Shown here piece after piece: positions 1 to 8,996 of a stretch of DNA of 64,000 nt. The notes under the pieces were generated by a model that was not told the DNA's origin, did no database searches, and saw only the letters and a list, made by a program, of their open reading frames with translations. Origin of the DNA: Oasisia sp. SBJ-2009 (Eukaryota; Annelida; Polychaeta; Sabellida; Siboglinidae); assembly GCA_964017155.1 (NCBI GenBank), contig OZ024861.1, positions 14,520,412-14,584,411 on the forward strand, in the 5' to 3' direction. Numbering within the stretch: position 1 is the stretch's first letter; each line of letters starts with the position of its first letter. The position numbers and the translations under genes were made by a program.

Positions 1-255
1 TGTATCTTCACCGGGCGCAGACACCTGAGAAAAAACAATAAACCAGCGTTACAATGTGCACGGTGTCTAACAAAATTGAAAACAGCAGGCTCAGTGCTTA
101 CATATGCCCACATTCCTTCACCCCACTGGCGTCAAAGACGCAAATCCCACCGCGATGCGGTCGAGATTACACTAAAGAAACTGGCATCTGTCGCCAGCAT
201 TCGGCTGCGCGACACAGTAATGGCGGCAAACCGGAAGACGCGCCACAACAATACC

Positions 256-265
256 GTGACGTCAC
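256..265. promoter_or_regulatory. Full CRE palindrome GTGACGTCAC
   Basis: The 10-bp perfect palindrome contains TGACGTCA, the full-site consensus for CREB/ATF bZIP factors. It recurs once per unit at the same offset (unit start + 255, one less in units 6 and 16). Confidence 0.5.
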
Positions 266-282
266 GACGATACGGCAGACGC

Positions 283-321
283 GCCATTTTCGTTCCCGGC
301 GACGTCAAATTTCAAGATGGC
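283..321. promoter_or_regulatory. Paired YY1/Pho-type GCCAT motifs in opposite orientation
   Basis: GCCATTTT at 283-290 on the + strand and AAGATGGC at 314-321 (GCCATCTT on the minus strand) both contain the GCCAT core of YY1 and its fly homologue Pho. A third core, minus-strand GCCAT, lies at 220-224. AAGATGG with A at -3 and G at +4 is also a strong translation-start context, but that frame stops after six codons (317-337). Confidence 0.45.
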
Positions 322-344
322 GACGCCTTTGATCTAAGCATAAT

Positions 345-357
345 GGGGGGGGGGGGG
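345..357 (+). repeat. Hypervariable poly-G tract
   Basis: An uninterrupted G run follows ATAAT and precedes AGGCGC in every unit. Counts in units 1 to 29 are 13, 13, 13, 13, 11, 13, 13, 10, 14, 10, 11, 10, 10, 13, 16, 10, 13, 9, 11, 10, 12, 12, 12, 12, 13, 12, 13, 15, 16. It accounts for nearly all unit-length variation and shifts the overlapping reading frames. Runs this long can form G-quadruplexes and are also error-prone in sequencing. Confidence 0.95.
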
Positions 358-1200
358 AGGCGCTTTCTTCCACTTTTACTTCGTTCTTTCAATGTTTTAC
401 TTGCGCTAGCCTATTTCGCAATAAGGTACACACACATAGGACTACAGTTGTGTTATGGTACGACGGCCAGTGCGACATTCGGGTACTTTTTATGCACGAT
501 GCAAGTCAATGTGCGTGGGGTATAACACCGATTAGATTCAACAATGTCAGACTCTCTGCATTGAGTTTTAGACCAAATATATCAGGCCTGCTGCGTCCGC
601 GCGTATTAAAACCACTACACTACCCTACCCGCGCCTCTCGTAATGCAGTTTCAAACCTAGGAGCAATTGAGGTTGGCTTGCATTCTGCGCATGTGCCTAA
701 TTCTTGTCGGAAATGGAACAGAATATTCATATTCTTGTTCTCATTCACAGTACACTGTATATGGTGCATACCACTCTTCGATGAGTTGTCTCAAAGTCTC
801 AAGCAGCTTTCCACCTATGCCTAGGCAAATAGACGTTTGGACAGTATCTAATTTAACATTCGTACTGCTGAGCTTCAAACTACTACACTCAACGACAGAA
901 GTTCCCTTCATTGTGTTGGCAATCTACTCTCTGCGATCTGGAACTCTAAAACGTGTTAACGGAGACGCCACGAGGGCTGTATGCAGGCTGCGCAAAGATA
1001 TATCTGAAGCATTATATGCCATTCCATGCGATAAAAGACGTTCGTTCGCATACAGTCTAGATTTACTCTGTAGTGTAATACGCTTTGTAGGACGTACAAT
1101 GTATGTAGCTAGCTCAACATCAATGATTATATGATGCGACCATTGCCTGTTAGCTGCTTCGTGGTTTCGTTTTCATATTGAACTTGCGACATGTCTGCTC
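358..1200. other. Unassigned unit body, no recognised gene
   Basis: The segment starts with a pyrimidine-rich stretch (about 363-390) just after the poly-G. It then holds overlapping open frames with no recognised domain and mostly without an ATG. One long frame (667-1134) has its first ATG at 691, which is lost in units 3, 6, 14 and 16. It gains a stop in units 11, 13, 20 and 22. I see no RNA gene. AAG|GTACAC at 424-431 could pass as a weak splice donor. Confidence 0.5.
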
Positions 1201-1213
1201 TTTGGTTTCAGGT
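1201..1213 (+). other. Splice-acceptor-like site (TTTGGTTTCAG|GT)
   Basis: The short pyrimidine-rich stretch ending in CAG at 1209-1211, preceded by CTGCTC, fits a 3' splice site consensus. A donor-like CGTAAGG lies downstream at 1348-1354. No clear branch point or strong upstream donor can be assigned by eye, so an intron is only a possibility. Confidence 0.2.
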
Positions 1214-1258
1214 CTTGTTATTTGAGACCGACGTGTGAGCGACACAGACCCTCTGAGA

Positions 1259-1465
1259 ATGCGACGCGCGAGTAGTGATGAACCCCACGCATGTCTAGTA
1301 TATCATTTCGTAGTTATCTGGGTAGTTTGGAACAACCTTTGTTTTCTCGTAAGGCTCTTCGCCATCGCTGTTATGTCTAGCCTTTGGCGTTACCTGTTTG
1401 TCGGCATAGCGCTCATGACATGGCCAAAGAGCTGGCCTGTTGGCACTGATCACTGTAGCATATGA
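1259..1465 (+). other. 68-codon hydrophobic ORF, coding status doubtful
   Basis: ATG at 1259 (A at -3) opens a 68-residue frame with a hydrophobic stretch at about residues 13-39 and a second at about 44-56, resembling membrane segments. No family is recognised. Substitutions between units in this frame are mostly replacements: Arg to Gln (unit 2), Trp to Cys (3 and 14), Trp to Ser (5 and 15), His to Asn (27), Cys/Ser near the end, with one silent change. Unit 22 is frameshifted. That fits no purifying selection. Confidence 0.15.
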
Positions 1466-1554
1466 TATTGTTTCCAAGGCAATGTATCAACATATGCATT
1501 CGAACTCCGTCACTACCTAGATACAAATCCGCGTGCCGAGATATGTGTGACTGC

Positions 1555-1560
1555 AATAAA
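1555..1560 (+). terminator. Candidate polyadenylation signal AATAAA
   Basis: The canonical hexamer is followed about 30 nt later by a T/GT-rich stretch (CTTGTCTTTG, 1594-1603), the usual layout of a metazoan poly(A) site. It would end a + strand transcript started at the CpG-rich block after about 1.3 kb. Further AATAAA hexamers lie at 37-42 and 2125-2130 without a comparable downstream element, so the motif alone is weak evidence. Confidence 0.3.
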
Positions 1561-1599
1561 TATGGGTCTCAAAACATCGAATGATCTCTACACTTGTCT

Positions 1600-2118
1600 T
1601 TGAAGGAAGACATGTCAAATGCGAACCCTTGAGTTACACTATTGCAAAGAAAGAGGCACTTGTATAGGTTGCCTTTGCATGCTGATTCCTAAGTATGCTG
1701 TTTCCAGTCGAGATGAATGCGTTGTGCTTGCTGCCATGACGGTCAAAGAATCATCTACTCAACTGTATTGAGTGGGTGTATGTGTACATGCGATAATGTG
1801 CGTGGCATTCGCCGCGCGAATGGTGCTTATGCATATCAGTGTTAAGATACTTTCCGCAGTGCGATCTCGACCTCTTACACAAGTCTCGTTTTATGTGCAT
1901 TATTTGGCATCATATTTTGACATTGTGTATCTTGAAATACATCATATAGCGTGAAAAATAGCTCAATCAATCGTCTGAGTAAAACGTTTCGATTGTGAGA
2001 ACTGCAACATCAAAACTAATGTCCACTCGCACTACCTGTGATACATGTATCGATGTCATGCTATCATTGATTTGATTCTCCCAGTGATCGGCCTACATTA
2101 TCATCTACCTCAACAGGT
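1600..2118. other. Unassigned AT-richer segment before the TATA-like box
   Basis: I see no gene here. It contains a chance-length open frame (1772-1954, GTG start), the palindrome ATACATGTAT (2041-2050) overlapping ATCGAT (2049-2054), and the site where unit 28 has its insertion (after unit position 1850). Confidence 0.5.
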
Positions 2119-2126
2119 TATATAAA
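2119..2126 (+). promoter_or_regulatory. TATA-like box TATATAAA
   Basis: The match to TATAWAA is good. It lies about 130 bp before the next unit's start. A start about 30 nt downstream would fall near 2150, by an ACGCGT palindrome (2148-2153) and TCA (2153-2155), though an initiator match is poor. Units 5 and 15 have a G-to-C change just downstream, and units 11 and 20 lose the palindrome. It overlaps AATAAA, and such AT-rich matches are common by chance. Confidence 0.3.
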
Positions 2127-2239
2127 TAAAATAACTTGATAAAAACAACGCGTCACCCACTGTCGAATGACTGTTCCGCGTCGCCAATCTTCACATCATC
2201 GGGCCTGGTCGGTCAGTAATGCTGCCAGAAGTCGTCGGC

Positions 2240-2245
2240 CACGTG
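2240..2245. promoter_or_regulatory. E-box CACGTG at the unit end
   Basis: This palindromic E-box of the bHLH-zipper type (Myc/Max, USF) lies five bases before each unit start as phased here. It is constant in the units compared. Function is inferred from the motif only. Confidence 0.3.
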
Positions 2246-2249
2246 TCGC

Positions 2250-4498
2250 TGTATCTTCACCGGGCGCAGACACCTGAGAAAAAACAATAAACCAGCGTTA
2301 CAATGTGCACGGTGTCTAACAAAATTGAAAACAGCAGGCTCAGTGCTTACATATGCCCACATTCCTTCACCCCACTGGCGTCAAAGACGCAAATCCCACC
2401 GCGATGCGGTCGAGATTACACTAAAGAAACTGGCATCTGTCGCCAGCATTCGGCTGCGCGACACAGTAATGGCGGCAAACCGGAAGACGCGCCACAACAA
2501 TACCGTGACGTCACGACGATACGGCAGACGCGCCATTTTCGTTCCCGGCGACGTCAAATTTCAAGATGGCGACGCCTTTGATCTAAGCATAATGGGGGGG
2601 GGGGGGAGGCGCTTTCTTCCACTTTTACTTCGTTCTTTCAATGTTTTACTTGCGCTAGCCTATTTCGCAATAAGGTACACACACATAGGACTACAGTTGT
2701 GTTATGGTACGACGGCCAGTGCGACATTCGGGTACTTTTTATGCACGATGCAAGTCAATGTGCGTGGGGTATAACACCGATTAGATTCAACAATGTCAGA
2801 CTCTCTGCATTGAGTTTTAGACCAAATATATCAGGCCTGCTGCGTCCGCGCGTATTAAAACCACTACACTACCCTACCCGCGCCTCTCGTAATGCAGTTT
2901 CAAACCTAGGAGCAATTGAGGTTGGCTTGCATTCTGCGCATGTGCCTAATTCTTGTCGGAAATGGAACAGAATATTCATATTCTTGTTCTCATTCACAGT
3001 ACACTGTATATGGTGCATACCACTCTTCGATGAGTTGTCTCAAAGTCTCAAGCAGCTTTCCACCTATGCCTAGGCAAATAGACGTTTGGACAGTATCTAA
3101 TTTAACATTCGTACTGCTGAGCTTCAAACTACTACACTCAACGACAGAAGTTCCCTTCATTGTGTTGGCAATCTACTCTCTGCGATCTGGAACTCTAAAA
3201 CGTGTTAACGGAGACGCCACGAGGGCTGTATGCAGGCTGCGCAAAGATGTATCTGAAGCATTATATGCCATTCCATGCGATAAAAGACGTTCGTTCGCAT
3301 ACAGTCTAGATTTACTCTGTAGTGTAATACGCTTTGTAGGACGTACAATGTATGTAGCTAGCTCAACATCAATGATTATATGATGCGACCATTGCCTGTT
3401 AGCTGCTTCGTGGTTTCGTTTTCATATTGAACTTGCGACATGTCTGCTCTTTGGTTTCAGGTCTTGTTATTTGAGACCGACGTGTGAGCGACACAGACCC
3501 TCTGAGAATGCAACGCGCGAGTAGTGATGAACCCCACGCATGTCTAGTATATCATTTCGTAGTTATCTGGGTAGTTTGGAACAACCTTTGTTTTCTCGTA
3601 AGGCTCTTCGCCATCGCTGTTATGTCTAGCCTTTGGCGTTACCTGTTTGTCGGCATAGCGCTCATGACATGGCCAAAGAGCTGGCCTGTTGGCACTGATC
3701 ACAGTAGCATATGATATTGTTTCCAAGGCAATGTATCAACATATGCATTCGAACTCCGTCACTACCTAGATACAAATCCGCGTGCCGAGATATGTGTGAC
3801 TGCAATAAATATGGGTCTCAAAACATCGAATGATCTCTACACTTGTCTTTGAAGGAAGACATGTCAAATGCGAACCCTTGAGTTACACTATTGCAAAGAA
3901 AGAGGCACTTGTATAGGTTGCCTTTGCATGCTGATTCCTAAGTATGCTGTTTCCAGTCGAGATGAATGCGTTGTGCTTGCTGCCATGACGGTCAAAGAAT
4001 CATCTACTCAACTGTATTGAGTGGGTGTATGTGTACATGCGATAATGTGCGTGGCATTCGCCGCGCGAATGGTGCTTATGCATATCAGTGTTAAGATACA
4101 TTCCGCAGTGCGATCTCGACCTCTTACACAAGTCTCGTTTTATGTGCATTATTTGGCATCATATTTTGACATTGTGTATCTTGAAATACATCATATAGCG
4201 TGAAAAATAGCTCAATCAATCGTCTGAGTAAAACGTTTCGATTGTGAGAACTGCAACATCAAAACTAATGTCCACTCGCACTACCTGTGATACATGTATC
4301 GATGTCATGCTATCATTGATTTGATTCTCCCAGTGATCGGCCTACATTATCATCTACCTCAACAGGTTATATAAATAAAATAACTTGATAAAAACAACGC
4401 GTCACCCACTGTCGAATGACTGTTCCGCGTCGCCAATCTTCACATCATCGGGCCTGGTCGGTCAGTAATGCTGCCATAAGTCGTCGGCCACGTGTCGC
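2250..4498 (+). repeat. Unit 2 (G13)
   Basis: 2,249 bp, with poly-G at 2594-2606. Diagnostic states are G at 3249 and A at 3703. Private changes seen are A at 3512, A at 4100 and T at 4477, making it one of the more diverged units. No counterpart to these privates was seen elsewhere. Confidence 0.95.
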
Positions 4499-6747
4499 TG
4501 TATCTTCACCGGGCGCAGACACCTGAGAAAAAACAATAAACCAGAGTTACAATGTGCACGGTGTCTAACAAAATTGAAAACAGCAGGCTCAGTGCTTACA
4601 TATGCCCACATTCCTTCACCCCACTGGCGTCAAAGACGCAAATCCCACCGCGATGCGGTCGAGATTACACTAAAGAAACTGGCATCTGTCGCCAGCATTC
4701 GGCTGCGCGACACAGTAATGGCGGCAAACCGGAAGACGCGCCACAACAATACCGTGACGTCACGACGATACGGCAGACGCGCCATTTTCGTTCCCGGCGA
4801 CGTCAAATTTCAAGATGGCGACGCCTTTGATCTAAGCATAATGGGGGGGGGGGGGAGGCGCTTTCTTCCACTTTTACTTCGTTCTTTCAATGTTTTACTT
4901 GCGCTAGCCTATTTCGCAATAAGGTACACACACATAGGACTACAGTTGTGTTATGGTACGACGGCCAGTGCGACATTCGGGTACTTTTTATGCACGATGC
5001 AAGTCAATGTGCGTGGGGTATAACACCGATTAGATTCAACAATGTCAGACTCTCTGCATTGAGTTTTAGACCAAATATATCAGGCCTGCTGCGTCCGCGC
5101 GTATTAAAACCACTGCACTACCCTACCCGCGCCTCTTGTAATGAAGTTTCAAACCTAGGAGCAATTGAGGTTGGCTTGCATTCTGCGCAAGTGCCTAATT
5201 CTTGTCGGAAATGGAACAGAATATTCATATTCGTGTTCTCATTCACAGTACACTGTATATGGTGCATACCACTCTTCGATGAGTTGTCTCAAAGTATCAA
5301 GCAGCTTTCCACCTATGCCTAGGCAAATAGACGTTTGGACAGTATCTAATTTAACATTCGTACTGCTGAGCTTCAAACTACTACACTCAACGACAGAAGT
5401 TCCCTTCATTGTGTTGGCAATCTACTCTCTGCGATCTGGAACTCTAAAACGTGTTAACGGAGACGCCACGAGGGCTGTATGCAGGCTGCGCAAAGATGTA
5501 TCTGAAGCATTATATGCCATTCCATGCGATAAAAGACGTTCGTTCGCATACAGTCTAGATTTACTCTGTAGTGTAATACGCTTTGTAGGACGTACAATGT
5601 ATGTAGCTAGCTCAACATCAATGATTATATGATGCGACCATTGCCTGTTAGCTGCTTCGTGGTTTCGTTTTCATATTGAACTTGCGACATGTCTGCTCTT
5701 TGGTTTCAGGTCTTGTTATTTGAGACCGACGTGTGAGCGACACAGACCCTCTGAGAATGCGACGCGCGAGTAGTGATGAACCCCACGCATGTCTAGTATA
5801 TCATTTCGTAGTTATCTGTGTAGTTTGGAACAACCTTTGTTTTCTCGTAAGGCTCTTCGCCATCGCTGTTATGTCTAGCCTTTGGCGTTACCTGTTTGTC
5901 GGCATAGCGCTCATGACATGGCCAAAGAGCTGGCCTGTTGGCACTGATCACAGTAGCATATGATATTGTTTCCAAGGCAATGTATCAACATATGCATTCG
6001 AACTCCGTCACTACCTAGATACAAATCCGCGTGCCGAGATATGTGTGACTGCAATAAATATGGGTCTCAAAACATCGAATGATCTCTACACTTGTCTTTG
6101 AAGGAAGACATGTCAAATGCGAACCCTTGAGTTACACTATTGCAAAGAAAGAGGCACTTGTATAGGTTGCCTTTGCATGCTGATTCCTAAGTATGCTGTT
6201 TCCAGTCGAGATGAATGCGTTGTGCTTGCTGCCATGACGGTCAAAGAATCATCTACTCAACTGTATTGAGTGGGTGTATGTGTACATGCGATAATGTGCG
6301 TGGCATTCGCCGCGCGAATGGTGCTTATGCATATCAGTGTTAAGATACTTTCCGCAGTGCGATCTCGACCTCTTACACAAGTCTCGTTTTATGTGCATTA
6401 TTTGGCATCATATTTTGACATTGTGTATCTTGAAATACATCATATAGCGTGAAAAATAGCTCAATCAATCGTCTGAGTAAAACGTTTCGATTGTGAGAAC
6501 TGCAACATCAAAACTAATGTCCACTCGCACTACCTGTGATACATGTATCGATGTCATGCTATCATTGATTTGATTCTCCCAGTGATCGGCCTACATTATC
6601 ATCTACCTCAACAGGTTATATAAATAAAATAACTTGATAAAAACAACGCGTCACCCACTGTCGAATGACTGTTCCGCGTCGCCAATCTTCACATCATCGG
6701 GCCTGGTCGGTCAGTAATGCTGCCAGAAGTCGTCGGCCACGTGTCGC
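4499..6747 (+). repeat. Unit 3 (six-SNP tract type, G13)
   Basis: 2,249 bp with 13 G. It carries the linked tract 5115, 5137, 5144, 5190, 5233 and 5296, plus T at 5819, which is shared only with unit 14. A private A at 4545 lies in the leader. Confidence 0.95.
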
Positions 6748-8996
6748 TGTATCTTCACCGGGCGCAGACACCTGAGAAAAAACAATAAACCAGCGTTACA
6801 ATGTGCACGGTGTCTAACAAAATTGAAAACAGCAGGCTCAGTGCTTACATATGCCCACATTCCTTCACCCCACTGGCGTCAAAGACGCAAATCCCACCGC
6901 GATGCGGTCGAGATTACACTAAAGAAACTGGCATCTGTCGCCAGCATTCGGCTGCGCGACACAGTAATGGCGGCAAACCGGAAGACGCGCCACAACAATA
7001 CCGTGACGTCACGACGATACGGCAGACGCGCCATTTTCGTTCCCGGCGACGTCAAATTTCAAGATGGCGACGCCTTTGATCTAAGCATAATGGGGGGGGG
7101 GGGGAGGCGCTTTCTTCCACTTTTACTTCGTTCTTTCAATGTTTTACTTGCGCTAGCCTATTTCGCAATAAGGTACACACACATAGGACTACAGTTGTGT
7201 TATGGTACGACGGCCAGTGCGACATTCGGGTACTTTTTATGCACGATGCAAGTCAATGTGCGTGGGGTATAACACCGATTAGATTCAACAATGTCAGACT
7301 CTCTGCATTGAGTTTTAGACCAAATATATCAGGCCTGCTGCGTCCGCGCGTATTAAAACCACTACACTACCCTACCCGCGCCTCTCGTAATGCAGTTTCA
7401 AACCTAGGAGCAATTGAGGTTGGCTTGCATTCTGCGCATGTGCCTAATTCTTGTCGGAAATGGAACAGAATATTCATATTCTTGTTCTCATTCACAGTAC
7501 ACTGTATATGGTGCATACCACTCTTCGATGAGTTGTCTCAAAGTCTCAAGCAGCTTTCCACCTATGCCTAGGCAAATAGACGTTTGGACAGTATCTAATT
7601 TAACATTCGTACTGCTGAGCTTCAAACTACTACACTCAACGACAGAAGTTCCCTTCATTGTGTTGGCAATCTACTCTCTGCGATCTGGAACTCTAAAACG
7701 TGTTAACGGAGACGCCACGAGGGCTGTATGCAGGCTGCGCAAAGATATATCTGAAGCATTATATGCCATTCCATGCGATAAAAGACGTTCGTTCGCATAC
7801 AGTCTAGATTTACTCTGTAGTGTAATACGCTTTGTAGGACGTACAATGTATGTAGCTAGCTCAACATCAATGATTATATGATGCGACCATTGCCTGTTAG
7901 CTGCTTCGTGGTTTCGTTTTCATATTGAACTTGCGACATGTCTGCTCTTTGGTTTCAGGTCTTGTTATTTGAGACCGACGTGTGAGCGACACAGACCCTC
8001 TGAGAATGCGACGCGCGAGTAGTGATGAACCCCACGCATGTCTAGTATATCATTTCGTAGTTATCTGGGTAGTTTGGAACAACCTTTGTTTTCTCGTAAG
8101 GCTCTTCGCCATCGCTGTTATGTCTAGCCTTTGGCGTTACCTGTTTGTCGGCATAGCGCTCATGACATGGCCAAAGAGCTGGCCTGTTGGCACTGATCAC
8201 TGTAGCATATGATATTGTTTCCAAGGCAATGTATCAACATATGCATTCGAACTCCGTCACTACCTAGATACAAATCCGCGTGCCGAGATATGTGTGACTG
8301 CAATAAATATGGGTCTCAAAACATCGAATGATCTCTACACTTGTCTTTGAAGGAAGACATGTCAAATGCGAACCCTTGAGTTACACTATTGCAAAGAAAG
8401 AGGCACTTGTATAGGTTGCCTTTGCATGCTGATTCCTAAGTATGCTGTTTCCAGTCGAGATGAATGCGTTGTGCTTGCTGCCATGACGGTCAAAGAATCA
8501 TCTACTCAACTGTATTGAGTGGGTGTATGTGTACATGCGATAATGTGCGTGGCATTCGCCGCGCGAATGGTGCTTATGCATATCAGTGTTAAGATACTTT
8601 CCGCAGTGCGATCTCGACCTCTTACACAAGTCTCGTTTTATGTGCATTATTTGGCATCATATTTTGACATTGTGTATCTTGAAATACATCATATAGCGTG
8701 AAAAATAGCTCAATCAATCGTCTGAGTAAAACGTTTCGATTGTGAGAACTGCAACATCAAAACTAATGTCCACTCGCACTACCTGTGATACATGTATCGA
8801 TGTCATGCTATCATTGATTTGATTCTCCCAGTGATCGGCCTACATTATCATCTACCTCAACAGGTTATATAAATAAAATAACTTGATAAAAACAACGCGT
8901 CACCCACTGTCGAATGACTGTTCCGCGTCGCCAATCTTCACATCATCGGGCCTGGTCGGTCAGTAATGCTGCCAGAAGTCGTCGGCCACGTGTCGC
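6748..8996 (+). repeat. Unit 4 (G13)
   Basis: 2,249 bp with 13 G and diagnostic states A/T as in unit 1. No private change was noticed. No equivalent lies between units 14 and 15 in copy B. Confidence 0.95.

Larger units (their letters stand above)
54..332 (+). other. ATG-initiated 92-codon ORF, coding status doubtful
   Basis: This is the longest frame near the unit start that opens with a true ATG, with A at -3. Its C-terminal part is arginine-rich because it crosses the CpG-rich block. It has no recognisable domain, signal peptide or membrane segment. A 1-bp deletion changes the first codons of this frame in units 6 and 16, where the ATG instead opens a different frame. The translated sequence is otherwise identical between units, but so is most of the DNA, so this is not evidence of selection. 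Probably chance. Confidence 0.15.
120..340 (+). promoter_or_regulatory. CpG-rich promoter-like block of the unit
   Basis: This part of the unit is the densest in CpG. It packs into about 100 bp an ATGGC core (220-224), an ETS-type CCGGAAG (231-237), a full CRE palindrome (256-265), GCCATTTT (283-290), a half CRE CGTCA (303-307) and AAGATGGC (314-321). ETS, CRE and YY1/Pho motifs are typical of CpG-type metazoan promoters. The block appears unchanged in the copies I compared, at the same offset from the unit start. A promoter is inference; an architectural element or chance remain possible. Confidence 0.45.
220..525 (+). other. ORF through the poly-G tract, frame varies by unit
   Basis: An ATG at 220 with G at -3 and G at +4 opens a basic frame that runs into the poly-G. 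Units with 10, 13 or 16 G continue to a stop like that at 523-525. Units with 11 or 14 G read on about 300 bp further (for example to 9818, 18811, 23304 and 41283). Units with 9, 12 or 15 G stop soon after the tract (for example 38621, 45362 and 61102). Three alternative C-termini with no preferred frame argue against a functional protein. Confidence 0.12.
1..2249 (+). repeat. Unit 1 (reference unit, G13)
   Basis: First complete unit, 2,249 bp, used as coordinate reference. Poly-G is 345-357 (13 G). Diagnostic sites are A at 1000 and T at 1454. It matches unit 4 at every variable site I checked. Confidence 0.95.
1..6747 (+). repeat. Higher-order trimer copy 1 (units 1-3)
   Basis: Three diagnostic sites are used: A/G at unit position 1000, T/A at 1454, and a six-SNP tract in unit region 617-798. 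Units 1, 2 and 3 read A/T, G/A and G/A plus the tract. Units 4, 5 and 6 read the same three states in the same order. This is what duplication of a three-unit block would leave. Private changes have since accumulated in units 2, 3, 5 and 6. Confidence 0.65.

Noticed and set aside
459..472. A 14-base match to the M13/pUC lacZ primer region (ACGACGGCCAGTGC, recalled from memory) in every unit
   Set aside because: The bases on both sides do not match vector and the segment sits inside the conserved unit in all copies. I treat it as coincidence, though an M13 forward primer could misprime on this array.
667..1134. 155-codon frame as a real gene repeated about 29 times
   Set aside because: It opens with TTG. 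Its first ATG is lost in four units, a stop interrupts it in four others, and it has no recognised domain.
1295..1477. Minus-strand 60-codon frames in every unit (extended in units 22 and 27)
   Set aside because: They lie opposite the small hydrophobic ORF, have no recognised features, and change length through single-base changes. Chance frames.
1447..1500. Inverted repeat GCATATG (1458-1464) with CATATGC (1491-1497) as a functional hairpin
   Set aside because: A 7-bp arm with a 26-base loop in AT-rich sequence is expected by chance, and no supporting structure surrounds it.
1442..1514. tRNA-like gene or tRNA-derived SINE, from an A-box-like TGGCACTGATCAC and a B-box-like ATTCGAACTCC
   Set aside because: The B-box lacks the leading GG, no cloverleaf or acceptor stem can be drawn, and there is no T-run terminator or SINE tail nearby.
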